Of a stretch of DNA of 64,000 nucleotides, positions 48,057 through 56,098 are shown piece by piece (the stretch's first letter is position 1; the number at the start of each line of letters is the position of its first letter). Under the pieces are notes generated by a model that was not told the DNA's origin, did no database searches, and saw only the letters and a program-made list of their open reading frames with translations. Source of the stretch: Bradyrhizobium stylosanthis (GTDB lineage Bacteria; Pseudomonadota; Alphaproteobacteria; Rhizobiales; Xanthobacteraceae); the NCBI RefSeq assembly GCF_001641335.1, contig NZ_LVEM01000004.1, positions 624,100-688,099 of the forward strand, written 5' to 3'. The translations under genes and the position numbers were made by a program.

Positions 48057-48101
48057 ACGAGAAACCCTTGCAATCGCGGCGCGCTGCGCTACGAAAACGG
48101 G

Positions 48102-48734
48102 ATGATCGACACGAATTTCTGGCTGTTCCTGGCTGCTGCCTGTCTCATTGCCGCCGTTCCCGGTCCCGGGATTTTCTACGTCGCGGCACGAACCTTGTCG
48201 GAAGGGCGCGGAAGCGGCTTTGCCTCGACCGCCGGCACGGCGCTGGGCGGGATGGTCCATGTCGTGGCCGGCAGTCTCGGCATTTCCGCGATCATCCTGG
48301 CCAGCGCCGAACTGTTCACCGCAGTCAAATTCGTCGGTGCGCTTTATCTGGTCTGGCTCGGCATCAAGACGTTCCGCAGTGCCGGCCGCGTGCTGTCGCT
48401 TGACAGCGCAGCTGTCGGCGACAAGCGCGCGTTTCGCGACGGCGTGCTGGTCGAGGCGCTGAACCCGAAGACCGCCGCGTTCTTCCTCGCTTTCATTCCG
48501 CAATTCCTCGACCCCGCGGGGTCGAACCCGACGCTGCAATTCATCATGCTGGGCGCGATCTCGGTGACGCTGAACACGCTCGCCGACGTGGTCGTGGTGC
48601 TGATGGCCAGCGCGACGCGCACGCAGCTGATCGGACGGCCGCAGCTGATGCGGCGTCTCACGCAGGGCTCCGGAATGTTCATCGCGGGGCTCGGCCTCAC
48701 GCTGGCCCTGGCGCGGCGCCCGGCTCAGGGCTGA
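48102..48734 (+). CDS. LysE family exporter
   Basis: This 210-residue membrane protein has about six hydrophobic helices. The LysE/RhtB signature is present at the N-terminus (AAVPGPGIFYVAARTLSEGR) and in the middle (GALYLVWLGIKTFRSA, ALNPKTAAFFLAFIPQFLDP). Family members export amino acids or related small molecules. It starts 45 bases after the FabF-like gene and is probably in the same transcript. Confidence 0.92.
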   Translation: MIDTNFWLFLAAACLIAAVPGPGIFYVAARTLSEGRGSGFASTAGTALGGMVHVVAGSLGISAIILASAELFTAVKFVGALYLVWLGIKTFRSAGRVLSLDSAAVGDKRAFRDGVLVEALNPKTAAFFLAFIPQFLDPAGSNPTLQFIMLGAISVTLNTLADVVVVLMASATRTQLIGRPQLMRRLTQGSGMFIAGLGLTLALARRPAQG

Positions 48735-48786
48735 CGGAGCACTGTCCATTGTACGTTGGAGGGCGGGTCATGAAGCGAGGTGTACG

Positions 48787-49203
48787 ATGACATCACGAGT
48801 CGAAACGCTGACGCCGCCGAACACACCAAAGCCGATCGGCCCCTACAATCACATCGCCAAAGTCGGTGACCAGATCTGGATCGGCGGGACTGCGGGCTTC
48901 GATCCGGCGACGGGACAACTGGTCGGCGCCGATGTCGGCTCCCAGACCCGGCAGATCTTCAGATCGTTTGCGGTCATGCTGGCTGCGGTGGACTCCGATC
49001 TCAACCACGTCACCCACATCAATGTGTTTCTCAAGCAGATGTCGGATTTCGAGGCGATGAACACAGCCTATGTCGAGATGATGGGGGAGCACCGGCCCGC
49101 TCGCACGGTGTTTGCCGTGCTGGAGCTTCCGAAGCCCGGCGTCATGCTGACCATGAATTTGACGGCCGTCACACGGCAACCAGCCTCATCGGCGGGAAGA
49201 TAA
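48787..49203 (+). CDS. RidA family protein
   Basis: The product is 138 residues. It has the RidA pattern PIGPYNHIAKVGDQIWIGGT, FRSFAVMLAAVDSDLNHVTH, and HRPARTVFAVLELPKPGVML. The Arg of PARTVFAV is the residue that activates water in imine/enamine deaminases, so it may be catalytically competent. RidA proteins hydrolyse reactive enamines from amino acid metabolism. It lies between LysE and the alpha/beta hydrolase. Confidence 0.93.
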   Translation: MTSRVETLTPPNTPKPIGPYNHIAKVGDQIWIGGTAGFDPATGQLVGADVGSQTRQIFRSFAVMLAAVDSDLNHVTHINVFLKQMSDFEAMNTAYVEMMGEHRPARTVFAVLELPKPGVMLTMNLTAVTRQPASSAGR

Positions 49204-49228
49204 CCGCAATTCAAGGAATCACGGCCCG

Positions 49229-50104
49229 ATGCTCGCTCCGCAAAGTCGCTACTACGAGTCACACGGCCTGCGGCTGCATTATGCCGACTGGGGCAACGCA
49301 GACGCGCCGCCTCTCATTCTGGTTCACGGCGGCCGCGATCACTGCCGCAGCTGGGACGTCATCGCGCGCTCGCTGCAGCCGCATTTTCACGTCATCGCCC
49401 CCGACCTGCGCGGCCACGGCGATTCCGACTGGACCAAAGGCGGCAGCTACGCGCTGACCGAGTATGTCTACGATCTCGCCCAGCTCGTTCGCAGCATTGG
49501 CGCGCCTCAGGTGACCCTCATCGGCCATTCGATGGGCGGCATGGTGAGCCTGATCTTTACGGGCTCATTCCCCGAGCGCGTCACCAAGCTGGTCGTCCTC
49601 GACGGTGTGACCATGCTGCCGGATTCGCCGAAGGCGCCGACGCACGAGCGCATCGGCAAATGGGTCAGCCAGCTCGACAAGCTGCACGATCGCACGCCGC
49701 GCCGCTATGCGACCCTCACGGATGCCGCCGCGCAGATGGTGCTGCACAACAAGCGGCTGTCCCGCGAGCTTGCGCTGCACCTCGCCACCCACGGCGCCCG
49801 GCAGAACGAGGACGGCACCTATAGCTGGAAGTTCGATCCCTATCAGCGCGCCTCCGCGCCGCACCGGCTCTGGCCGGACGATCATGTCGCGCTGTGGTCG
49901 CGGATCGCCTGCCCGACGCTGCTGCTCAATGCCGGCGAGAGCTTTCTGGCGGGCGCGAAAGCGGCAGGCCTGGAGCGCTACTTCCCGAACGCGCGCATGG
50001 AGACCATCGCCGGCGCAGGGCACTGGCTGCAACACGACAAGCCGCAGGAGGTGCTGGGTGAGATCCGGCGGTTCCTGGGATTGGCCGGGGACGGCGCGGG
50101 TTAG
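49229..50104 (+). CDS. Alpha/beta hydrolase
   Basis: This 291-residue protein has the nucleophile elbow GHSMGG, the oxyanion segment LVHGGRDHCRSWD, and the catalytic His in GAGHWLQHD; a late Asp or Glu (AGESFLAG) completes the triad. There is no signal peptide. It resembles haloalkane dehalogenase/epoxide hydrolase-type enzymes, but the elbow is Ser, so an esterase or C-C hydrolase is more likely. It starts 25 bases after ridA. Confidence 0.92.
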   Translation: MLAPQSRYYESHGLRLHYADWGNADAPPLILVHGGRDHCRSWDVIARSLQPHFHVIAPDLRGHGDSDWTKGGSYALTEYVYDLAQLVRSIGAPQVTLIGHSMGGMVSLIFTGSFPERVTKLVVLDGVTMLPDSPKAPTHERIGKWVSQLDKLHDRTPRRYATLTDAAAQMVLHNKRLSRELALHLATHGARQNEDGTYSWKFDPYQRASAPHRLWPDDHVALWSRIACPTLLLNAGESFLAGAKAAGLERYFPNARMETIAGAGHWLQHDKPQEVLGEIRRFLGLAGDGAG

Positions 50105-50130
50105 CCGCGCTGCCGTAACAGGCTCCGCGG

Positions 50131-50225
50131 CCGTAGGATGGGCAAAGCGGAGCGTGCCCACGCATCTGTCGCCGTATCGGAAAGATCGTGGGCACGGCGC
50201 TGTCGCGCCTTTGCCCACCCTACGG
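50131..50225. repeat. Palindromic repeat, CCGTAGGATGGGCAAAG family, copy 4
   Basis: Arms CCGTAGGATGGGCAAAGCGG and TTTGCCCACCCTACGG. It lies in the convergent gap between the hydrolase and ispE. Confidence 0.85.
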
Positions 50226-50239
50226 CACTACGGCACCAC

Positions 50240-51124
50240 CTAGCTCAACGTTCCCGCATGCACCCACCAGCCGGGATGATCGCGCCTGATCCTTTCGGCG
50301 GCGGCATGGGCATCGGTGGGCGCGCCATAGATCGCAAAGCATGTCGCACCGGAGCCGGACATGCGCGCGAGCTTGACGCCGGCGGAATCGCGCAGCGCGT
50401 CCAGCACCTCGCCGATCACCGGCTCGATCCGCATCGCCGGCGCTTCGAGATCATTGGCGACGGTTTCGAGAACGTCGACCCAATCAGTGATCGAGCCGCC
50501 CTCGTCCGGCCAGGCCGGGGCGTCCAGCACCGAGGTGGCGCCGACCAGGAGCTCTCCGTTGCGCAGGCCGAGCTCCTGAAACACCTCCTTGGTGGCGACG
50601 GGCACGCGCGGATTGACCATCACGCAGGGCATGCTCGGCAAGGCGAGCGGCAGCAACTGCTCGCCGACGCCGGTCATGTCGCAGGCGCGCGAGAACAGGC
50701 ACACCGGCACGTCGGCACCGGTCGCGAGTGCGACCTGCTGCAGGCGCGGATCGTCGAGCGGGAGATTGTTGAGGCGGGCCAGCAGGCGCAGCGCCGCTGC
50801 GGCGTCGGCCGAGCCGCCACCGATGCCAGCGGCCACGGGAAGCACCTTGTCGAGCGCGAAGGCACCGAGCTTCAGGCCCGGCACTGCCTCTGCCAGAAGC
50901 TTGGCCGCCTTGAACACGAGATTGTCGCTGGCATCGCCGCAGGCCGCGGCAAGCGGCCCGGTGGTGGTGAGCTTCAGCTCGCCGCCCGGCTCCAGCGTGA
51001 GCCGATCCGCACAATCGGCGAACGCGACCACGCTTTCGAGATCATGATAGCCGTCCGCACGACGGCCGACGACGCGAAGGCTCAGATTGACCTTCGCCCG
51101 TCCCTCTTCAATCAACGCCGGCAT
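50240..51124 (-). CDS. ispE: 4-diphosphocytidyl-2-C-methyl-D-erythritol kinase
   Basis: The 294-residue GHMP kinase phosphorylates CDP-methylerythritol in the MEP isoprenoid pathway. Motif 1 is EGRAKVNLSLRVVGRRADGY, the ATP-binding motif is PVAAGIGGGSADAAAALRLL, and motif 3 is LARMSGSGATCFAIYG. It is a single-copy housekeeping gene. The TPR gene ends 84 bases upstream on the same strand. Confidence 0.96.
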   Translation of the reverse strand: MPALIEEGRAKVNLSLRVVGRRADGYHDLESVVAFADCADRLTLEPGGELKLTTTGPLAAACGDASDNLVFKAAKLLAEAVPGLKLGAFALDKVLPVAAGIGGGSADAAAALRLLARLNNLPLDDPRLQQVALATGADVPVCLFSRACDMTGVGEQLLPLALPSMPCVMVNPRVPVATKEVFQELGLRNGELLVGATSVLDAPAWPDEGGSITDWVDVLETVANDLEAPAMRIEPVIGEVLDALRDSAGVKLARMSGSGATCFAIYGAPTDAHAAAERIRRDHPGWWVHAGTLS

Positions 51125-51159
51125 TGACGATCAGCCCCCAAACGCACTTTCTTTGTCGC

Positions 51160-51204
51160 GCATGATCTTGTCGGAAAACCGCTGCACACTTTTCCGGATC
51201 ATGC
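51160..51204. repeat. Palindromic repeat, GCATGATC...GATCATGC family, copy 2
   Basis: GCATGATCTTGTCGGAAAAC at left and TTTTCCGGATCATGC at right. It separates the TPR gene from ispE. Confidence 0.75.
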
Positions 51205-51207
51205 GGA

Positions 51208-53004
51208 TCAGCCGCCCTTGCCGTCGTCCTTCTTCTTCTCGGCCTGCGCCGCGGAAGAATTCGAATTGTCGTCGGTCAAACCGTTGGCGATCTTGGCCTC
51301 GATCTTCGGGAGATCATCCGGCTCGGGCTTGAGATCGCGGGCGTGCGACCACTGGAATTTGGCCTCCAGCGTGCGGCCGACGCGCCAATAGGCGTCGCCG
51401 AGGTGATCGTTGATGGTGGGATCTTCCGGCTTGAGGTCGATCGCGCGCTCGAGGTTCTTCACCGCCTCTTCGTAATTGCCGATGCGGTAATAGGCCCAGC
51501 CGAGGGAGTCGACGATGTAGCCGTCGTCGGGACGCTGCTCGACGGCGCGCTTGATCATCTTCATGCCTTCGTCGAGATTCACGCCCTGGTCGATCCAGGA
51601 ATAGCCGAGATAGTTGAGGACATGGGGCTGATCGGGCTGCAGCTCGAGCGCCTTCTTCATGTCGGCTTCGGCCTTGGCCCACTCCTTCGAGCGTTCCTCG
51701 CAGATGCCGCGATAGTAGTACCAGACGCTGTTGGCCTTGTCGTTGCCGGGCTGCAGCGCCTCGATGCCGCGCGAATAGGTCGCGCCGCAGTCACCGAACT
51801 TCTTGCGGCCGCGCTCGATATTGCCGAGCGCCATGATGGCCTCGAGATCCTTGGCATCCTCGGTCGTGACGCCCTTGAGGATCTTGATCGCCTCGTCGGT
51901 GCGGTCGGCCGAATCGAGGTCAATGGCGAGCTGGATCTGCGCGTTGCGCTTCAGCGGCGAAGTCGCCGGCACGCGCTCATAGACCTTGATCGCCATCTGC
52001 GGCCGCTTCACCGATTCATAGAGATCGGCGAGCGAGAGCAGCGCCAGCGGATGCGTCGGCTGCAAATAGAGCGAGAGCTGGAGATAGACCAGCGCCAGAT
52101 CCTCGCCGCCGCGGCGGGTCAGGGTGGCGCCGATGCCGTAGAGCGCTTCGGCAGCGCCGGCCTGCGCGGAATCGACCAGCGGCGGCAGCTTCTTGCCGGC
52201 CTTGGTGTCGCGCAGACCTTCCACGATCAGCGGATGGCGGGCGAGCTTCTTGTCGAAGGCCTGGTAGACATTGGTCGCCGCGGCCGAATCCTTGTTGCGC
52301 GACAGCCAGCGCGCATAGGCCTCGGTGACGCGCAGCATGGAATCGTCGAGCTTGTAGGCGCGCTCGAAGCGGGTGCCGGCATCCTTCTCCTTGCCGGCGA
52401 GTTCGAGGATCATGCCGGCGTGCAGGTCCTTGAACAGCGGATACCATTCGGGACCGGCGAGCTTGTCGATGGTGGCGACGCCGCCCTTGGCATCGCCGGC
52501 GCCGTAGGCGGCCCAGCCCGACAGCAGCGTGGCGACGAGATCGGTAATCGGGCCGCGGATCGACTGGTTGATGTTGCTCTGCGCGGTCGCGTACTTCTTC
52601 AGCTTCAGGTCATGCACGCCAACGACGAGACGCGCGACGCGGTTGGTCTTGTCGATGGTGAGGATGCGCTCGGCGAGCTTGACCGCCTCGTCGATGTCGC
52701 CGTCGGCGACCGACGAGATGAAGGCACGGTCAAGCAGCTCGTTGTTCTTGGGATCGGTGCGGAGCGCAGAGCGGTAAAAGGCTGCCGCCGAAGCCGCATC
52801 GCGCTCGACGCTGGCATGGCGGGCGGCAAGATAGCTGCCGGCACCGGTGAGGGACTTCAGATCGTTTCGGGTCGGAAACTGCGCCGCCGTATCGGCCGGG
52901 TGATCCGGCGTCTGCGCCAGGACCGCGCCGGGGACCGTCGCGATCGCTGTGCCCATGAGGGCGATGGCGGCAACAGTCCAGCGGTTGAAACGATTTGAGA
53001 ACAT
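51208..53004 (-). CDS. Tetratricopeptide-repeat periplasmic protein
   Basis: The precursor is 598 residues from the ATG at 53004, with a signal peptide ending near GAVLAQ. At least eight TPR-like helical pairs follow. The clearest are near the C-terminus: WYYYRGICEERSKEWAKAEA, PHVLNYLGYSWIDQGVNLDE, YIVDSLGWAYYRIGNYEEAV and TINDHLGDAYWRVGRTLEAK. The C-terminus is a Lys/Asp-rich tail. Related alphaproteobacterial proteins sit before ispE. It is probably a scaffold in envelope assembly, which is inference. Confidence 0.9.
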   Translation of the reverse strand: MFSNRFNRWTVAAIALMGTAIATVPGAVLAQTPDHPADTAAQFPTRNDLKSLTGAGSYLAARHASVERDAASAAAFYRSALRTDPKNNELLDRAFISSVADGDIDEAVKLAERILTIDKTNRVARLVVGVHDLKLKKYATAQSNINQSIRGPITDLVATLLSGWAAYGAGDAKGGVATIDKLAGPEWYPLFKDLHAGMILELAGKEKDAGTRFERAYKLDDSMLRVTEAYARWLSRNKDSAAATNVYQAFDKKLARHPLIVEGLRDTKAGKKLPPLVDSAQAGAAEALYGIGATLTRRGGEDLALVYLQLSLYLQPTHPLALLSLADLYESVKRPQMAIKVYERVPATSPLKRNAQIQLAIDLDSADRTDEAIKILKGVTTEDAKDLEAIMALGNIERGRKKFGDCGATYSRGIEALQPGNDKANSVWYYYRGICEERSKEWAKAEADMKKALELQPDQPHVLNYLGYSWIDQGVNLDEGMKMIKRAVEQRPDDGYIVDSLGWAYYRIGNYEEAVKNLERAIDLKPEDPTINDHLGDAYWRVGRTLEAKFQWSHARDLKPEPDDLPKIEAKIANGLTDDNSNSSAAQAEKKKDDGKGG

Positions 53005-53312
53005 CAGGGCTCGCCTTGAGTTGGTAGTGCCTGGGTTTGCAGCAGAAGGCCGTCTCGCATGCGAACGCGGCCGGTGGCATCGGGACCCGGAACCGTCGGG
53101 CCGACAATGCCGCTTTTGGCGCTTCACCGCAAGGATTCGGGCCGGACGATCCCCTCCGCACGCCCCAAATCGGCCTATAACGCCCCAAGACGCTGCCAGT
53201 ATGGCCTTATCGTGGCCGCGGCAGGTGGCCGCGCCCGGGTCCTCACGCGAACGTGCGGCCGGATCACCTTTTGTGACCGGTTCGCTCTGAGCCCGCTCCG
53301 ATTGGCCCGCTC
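53005..53312. other. 308-base gap between ETF-QO and TPR genes
   Basis: No gene, family repeat or terminator is seen. Both flanking genes are on the minus strand, so the TPR promoter should lie here. Confidence 0.5.
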
Positions 53313-54974
53313 TTACATCGCCTCGTAGTTCGGGCCGCCACCGCCCTCCGGCGGAACCCAGGTGATGTTGCCGTTGGGGTCCTTCACGTCGCATGTTTTG
53401 CAGTGGACGCAATTCTGGGCGTTGATCTGGAAGCGCGGGCTCGCGCCCTCCTCGACCCATTCATAGACGCCGGCAGGGCAATACCGGTTCGAGGGACCGG
53501 CGAACACGTCGTGCTCCGAGGTTTTCTGCAGGTTCATGTCCGCGACCTTGAGATGGACCGGCTGGTCCTCCTCATGATTGGTGTTGGACAGGAACACCGA
53601 CGACAGCTTGTCGAAGGAGATCTTGCCGTCCGGCTTCGGGTAGTTCTTCGGCGCGTGGCTCTTGGCCGGATCGAGCGTGGCGCGATCGGGCTTGGCATGC
53701 GACTGGGTGCCGAACAGCGAGGTGCCGAACAGCGTGTTGCACCACATGTCGAAGCCACCGAGCGCGACGCCGAGCACGGTGCCGAACTTCGACCACAGCG
53801 GCTTGACGTTGCGGACCAGGAACAGATCCTTGCCGACCGACGAGGAGCGCCAGGCGTTCTCATATTCGATCAGCTCGTCATTGGCGCGATCGGCCGCGAG
53901 CGCAGCCGCGAGGTGTTCCGCCGCCAGCATGCCGGTGCCCATCGCGTTGTGCACGCCCTTGATGCGCGGCACGTTGACGAAGCCGGCCGCGCAGCCGACC
54001 AGCGCACCGCCGGGGAAGCTCAGCTTCGGAACCGACTGATAGCCGCCCTCGGTGATCGCGCGCGCACCATAGGCGAGCCGCTTGGCGCCTTCGAAGGTGT
54101 TGCGGATCGAGGGGTGCGTCTTGAAGCGCTGGAATTCGTCGAACGGCGAGAGATAGGGATCGTCGTAGTTCAGATGCACGACGAAGCCGACGGCGACGAG
54201 GTTGTCGTCGTAATGGTAGAGGAACGAGCCGCCGCCCGTCTTCAGGTCGAGCGGCCAGCCGAACGAATGCTGGATCAGGCCCTTCTGGTGCTTGGCGGGA
54301 TCGATCTGCCAGACTTCCTTCAGGCCGATGCCGAACTTCGCCGGCTCGCTCTTGGCGTCGAGCGCGAACTTGCTGATGAGCTGCTTGGTCAGGCTGCCGC
54401 GGGCACCTTCGGCGAACAGCGTGTACTTGCCGAGCAATTCCATGCCGCGGGTAAAGGAATCCTTCGGCTTGCCGTCGCGGCCGATGCCCATGTCGCCGGT
54501 GGCGATGCCCTTCACTGCGCCCTGCTCGTCATAGAGCACCTCGGCGGCGGCAAAGCCCGGATAGATCTCGACGCCGAGCGCCTCCGCCTTGCGCGCCAGC
54601 CAGCGGCAGACATTGCCGAGCGAGCCGATATAGCAGTGATGGTTGTCCATCAGCGGCGGCATCATGAAGTTCGGCAGCTTGATCGCGCCGCCGCCGGTCA
54701 TCCAGTAGAAGCGATCATCCTTGACCTGCGTCTTCAGCGGGCAGTCGGAATCCCCGCGCCAGTCCGGAATGAGCTTGTCGAGCCCGGCCGGGTCGATCAC
54801 GGCGCCCGAGAGAATATGCGCGCCGACCTCGGAGCCCTTCTCCACGACGACGACGTTGAGATCGGCGTTGATCTGCTTCAGCCGGATCGCGGCCGCCAGG
54901 CCCGAGGGGCCGGCGCCGACGATGACGACGTCGAATTCCATGGATTCGCGCGGGGGAAGTTCTTCGGTGCTCAT
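53313..54974 (-). CDS. Electron transfer flavoprotein-ubiquinone oxidoreductase
   Basis: This 553-residue enzyme passes electrons from ETF to ubiquinone. FAD binding is seen in FDVVIVGAGPSGLAAAIRLK. The membrane/quinone region includes YQSVPKLSFPGGALVGCAAG. The C-terminal [4Fe-4S] domain has a first Cys in NRYCPAGVYEW and then QNCVHCKTCDVKDP. Length and order match bacterial ETF-QO. It is divergent from the uracil-DNA glycosylase gene with 134 bases between. Confidence 0.96.
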   Translation of the reverse strand: MSTEELPPRESMEFDVVIVGAGPSGLAAAIRLKQINADLNVVVVEKGSEVGAHILSGAVIDPAGLDKLIPDWRGDSDCPLKTQVKDDRFYWMTGGGAIKLPNFMMPPLMDNHHCYIGSLGNVCRWLARKAEALGVEIYPGFAAAEVLYDEQGAVKGIATGDMGIGRDGKPKDSFTRGMELLGKYTLFAEGARGSLTKQLISKFALDAKSEPAKFGIGLKEVWQIDPAKHQKGLIQHSFGWPLDLKTGGGSFLYHYDDNLVAVGFVVHLNYDDPYLSPFDEFQRFKTHPSIRNTFEGAKRLAYGARAITEGGYQSVPKLSFPGGALVGCAAGFVNVPRIKGVHNAMGTGMLAAEHLAAALAADRANDELIEYENAWRSSSVGKDLFLVRNVKPLWSKFGTVLGVALGGFDMWCNTLFGTSLFGTQSHAKPDRATLDPAKSHAPKNYPKPDGKISFDKLSSVFLSNTNHEEDQPVHLKVADMNLQKTSEHDVFAGPSNRYCPAGVYEWVEEGASPRFQINAQNCVHCKTCDVKDPNGNITWVPPEGGGGPNYEAM

Positions 54975-55108
54975 CTGATCTCAGCCCTTGAGACGGTCTT
55001 CGGTCGTTTGCGCCCTCTTGTTTCCGATTTTTCCGGGTAGGACAACCTCGGAAATGCATCCCGGTGGGATGCAAGGCCGTCCAAGGTGATATAAAGTCAG
55101 ACTTTCCC

Positions 55109-55918
55109 ATGATCCCCGAACCCGCACCCACCGTCCGAGAGCTGCTCGCCTTCTATCTGGAGGCGGGTGTCGACTGCGCGCTCGCGGAGGAACCGATCGA
55201 CCGCCTGGCGGAATTAGATGCCCCGCCGCCGGCCCCGCGCGCGGCCCCTCCGGTCGAGGCGCCGCGGCCGGTTGCGGCGCCCGCCGTCATGCGCGGCGAA
55301 GCCGCGCCCGCACCTGATGTCGCCATCGCCTCGGCACGCGAGGCCGCGCGCACCGCGCCGACGCTGGAGGCGCTGCGCGAGCTGATGCAGAATTTCGAGG
55401 GCTGCGCGCTGAAGCATACCGCGACAAGGCTGGTGTTCGCCGACGGCAATCCGCAGGCGCGCATCATGTTCGTCGGCGAGGCGCCGGGGCGCGACGAGGA
55501 CATCGAGGGACTGCCCTTCGTCGGGCGCAGCGGCAAGCTGCTCGACCTCATGATCGGGGCGATCGGCCTCAACCGCACCACCGCCTACATCGCCAACGTC
55601 ATTCCCTGGCGGCCGCCCGGCAACCGCACGCCGACGCCGCAGGAGACGCAAATCTGCCTGCCCTTCATCCAGCGCCAGATCGAGCTGGTGAATCCGGATC
55701 TGCTGGTGACGCTCGGCAATCCCTCGACGCAGACGCTGCTGTCGACCCGCGAAGGCATCATGCGCACGCGCGGACGCTGGTTCGACTACGAGACCGGCCA
55801 GCGCACCATCCGCGCGCTGCCGACGTTCCATCCGGCCTATCTGCTGCGCTCGCCGTCGTACAAGCGGCTGGCCTGGCAGGATCTGCGCGCGATCGCGAAG
55901 GTGCTGGCGGTTAGCTAG
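55109..55918 (+). CDS. Uracil-DNA glycosylase, family 4-like
   Basis: The 269-residue protein has a Pro/Ala-rich linker (residues 36-80) between a short N-terminal helix and the glycosylase domain. Motif A is MFVGEAPGRDEDIEGLPFVG and motif B is FHPAYLLRSP, matching family 4. Family 4 enzymes usually bind [4Fe-4S] with four Cys (CxxC...C...C). Here only Cys99 and Cys183 remain: the second is Lys102 (GCALKHTA) and the third is Trp167 (VIPWRPPGNRTP). A cluster is therefore unlikely. It should still remove uracil from DNA. Confidence 0.92.
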   Translation: MIPEPAPTVRELLAFYLEAGVDCALAEEPIDRLAELDAPPPAPRAAPPVEAPRPVAAPAVMRGEAAPAPDVAIASAREAARTAPTLEALRELMQNFEGCALKHTATRLVFADGNPQARIMFVGEAPGRDEDIEGLPFVGRSGKLLDLMIGAIGLNRTTAYIANVIPWRPPGNRTPTPQETQICLPFIQRQIELVNPDLLVTLGNPSTQTLLSTREGIMRTRGRWFDYETGQRTIRALPTFHPAYLLRSPSYKRLAWQDLRAIAKVLAVS

Positions 55919-55920
55919 GT

Positions 55921-56091
55921 CTCGTGTCCCGGACGCTGTGCGGCACCACAAGCGCGTCTACGCGCGTCTTCGACACGCTATGGTGACGCTCCGCAGAGCC
56001 GGGACCCAGAAAGCAGCACAGTACGATGCGGCGAGATGGGCCCCGGCTCTGCAGCGCACCGCTTTGCGCTGCGCAGCGTCCGGGGCACGAG
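55921..56091. repeat. Palindromic repeat, CTCGTGTCCCGGACGC family, copy 3
   Basis: Arms CTCGTGTCCCGGACGCTGTG and GCGTCCGGGGCACGAG, with the largest centre of the three copies. It lies in a convergent gap. Confidence 0.85.
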
Positions 56092-56098
56092 ATCTCCC

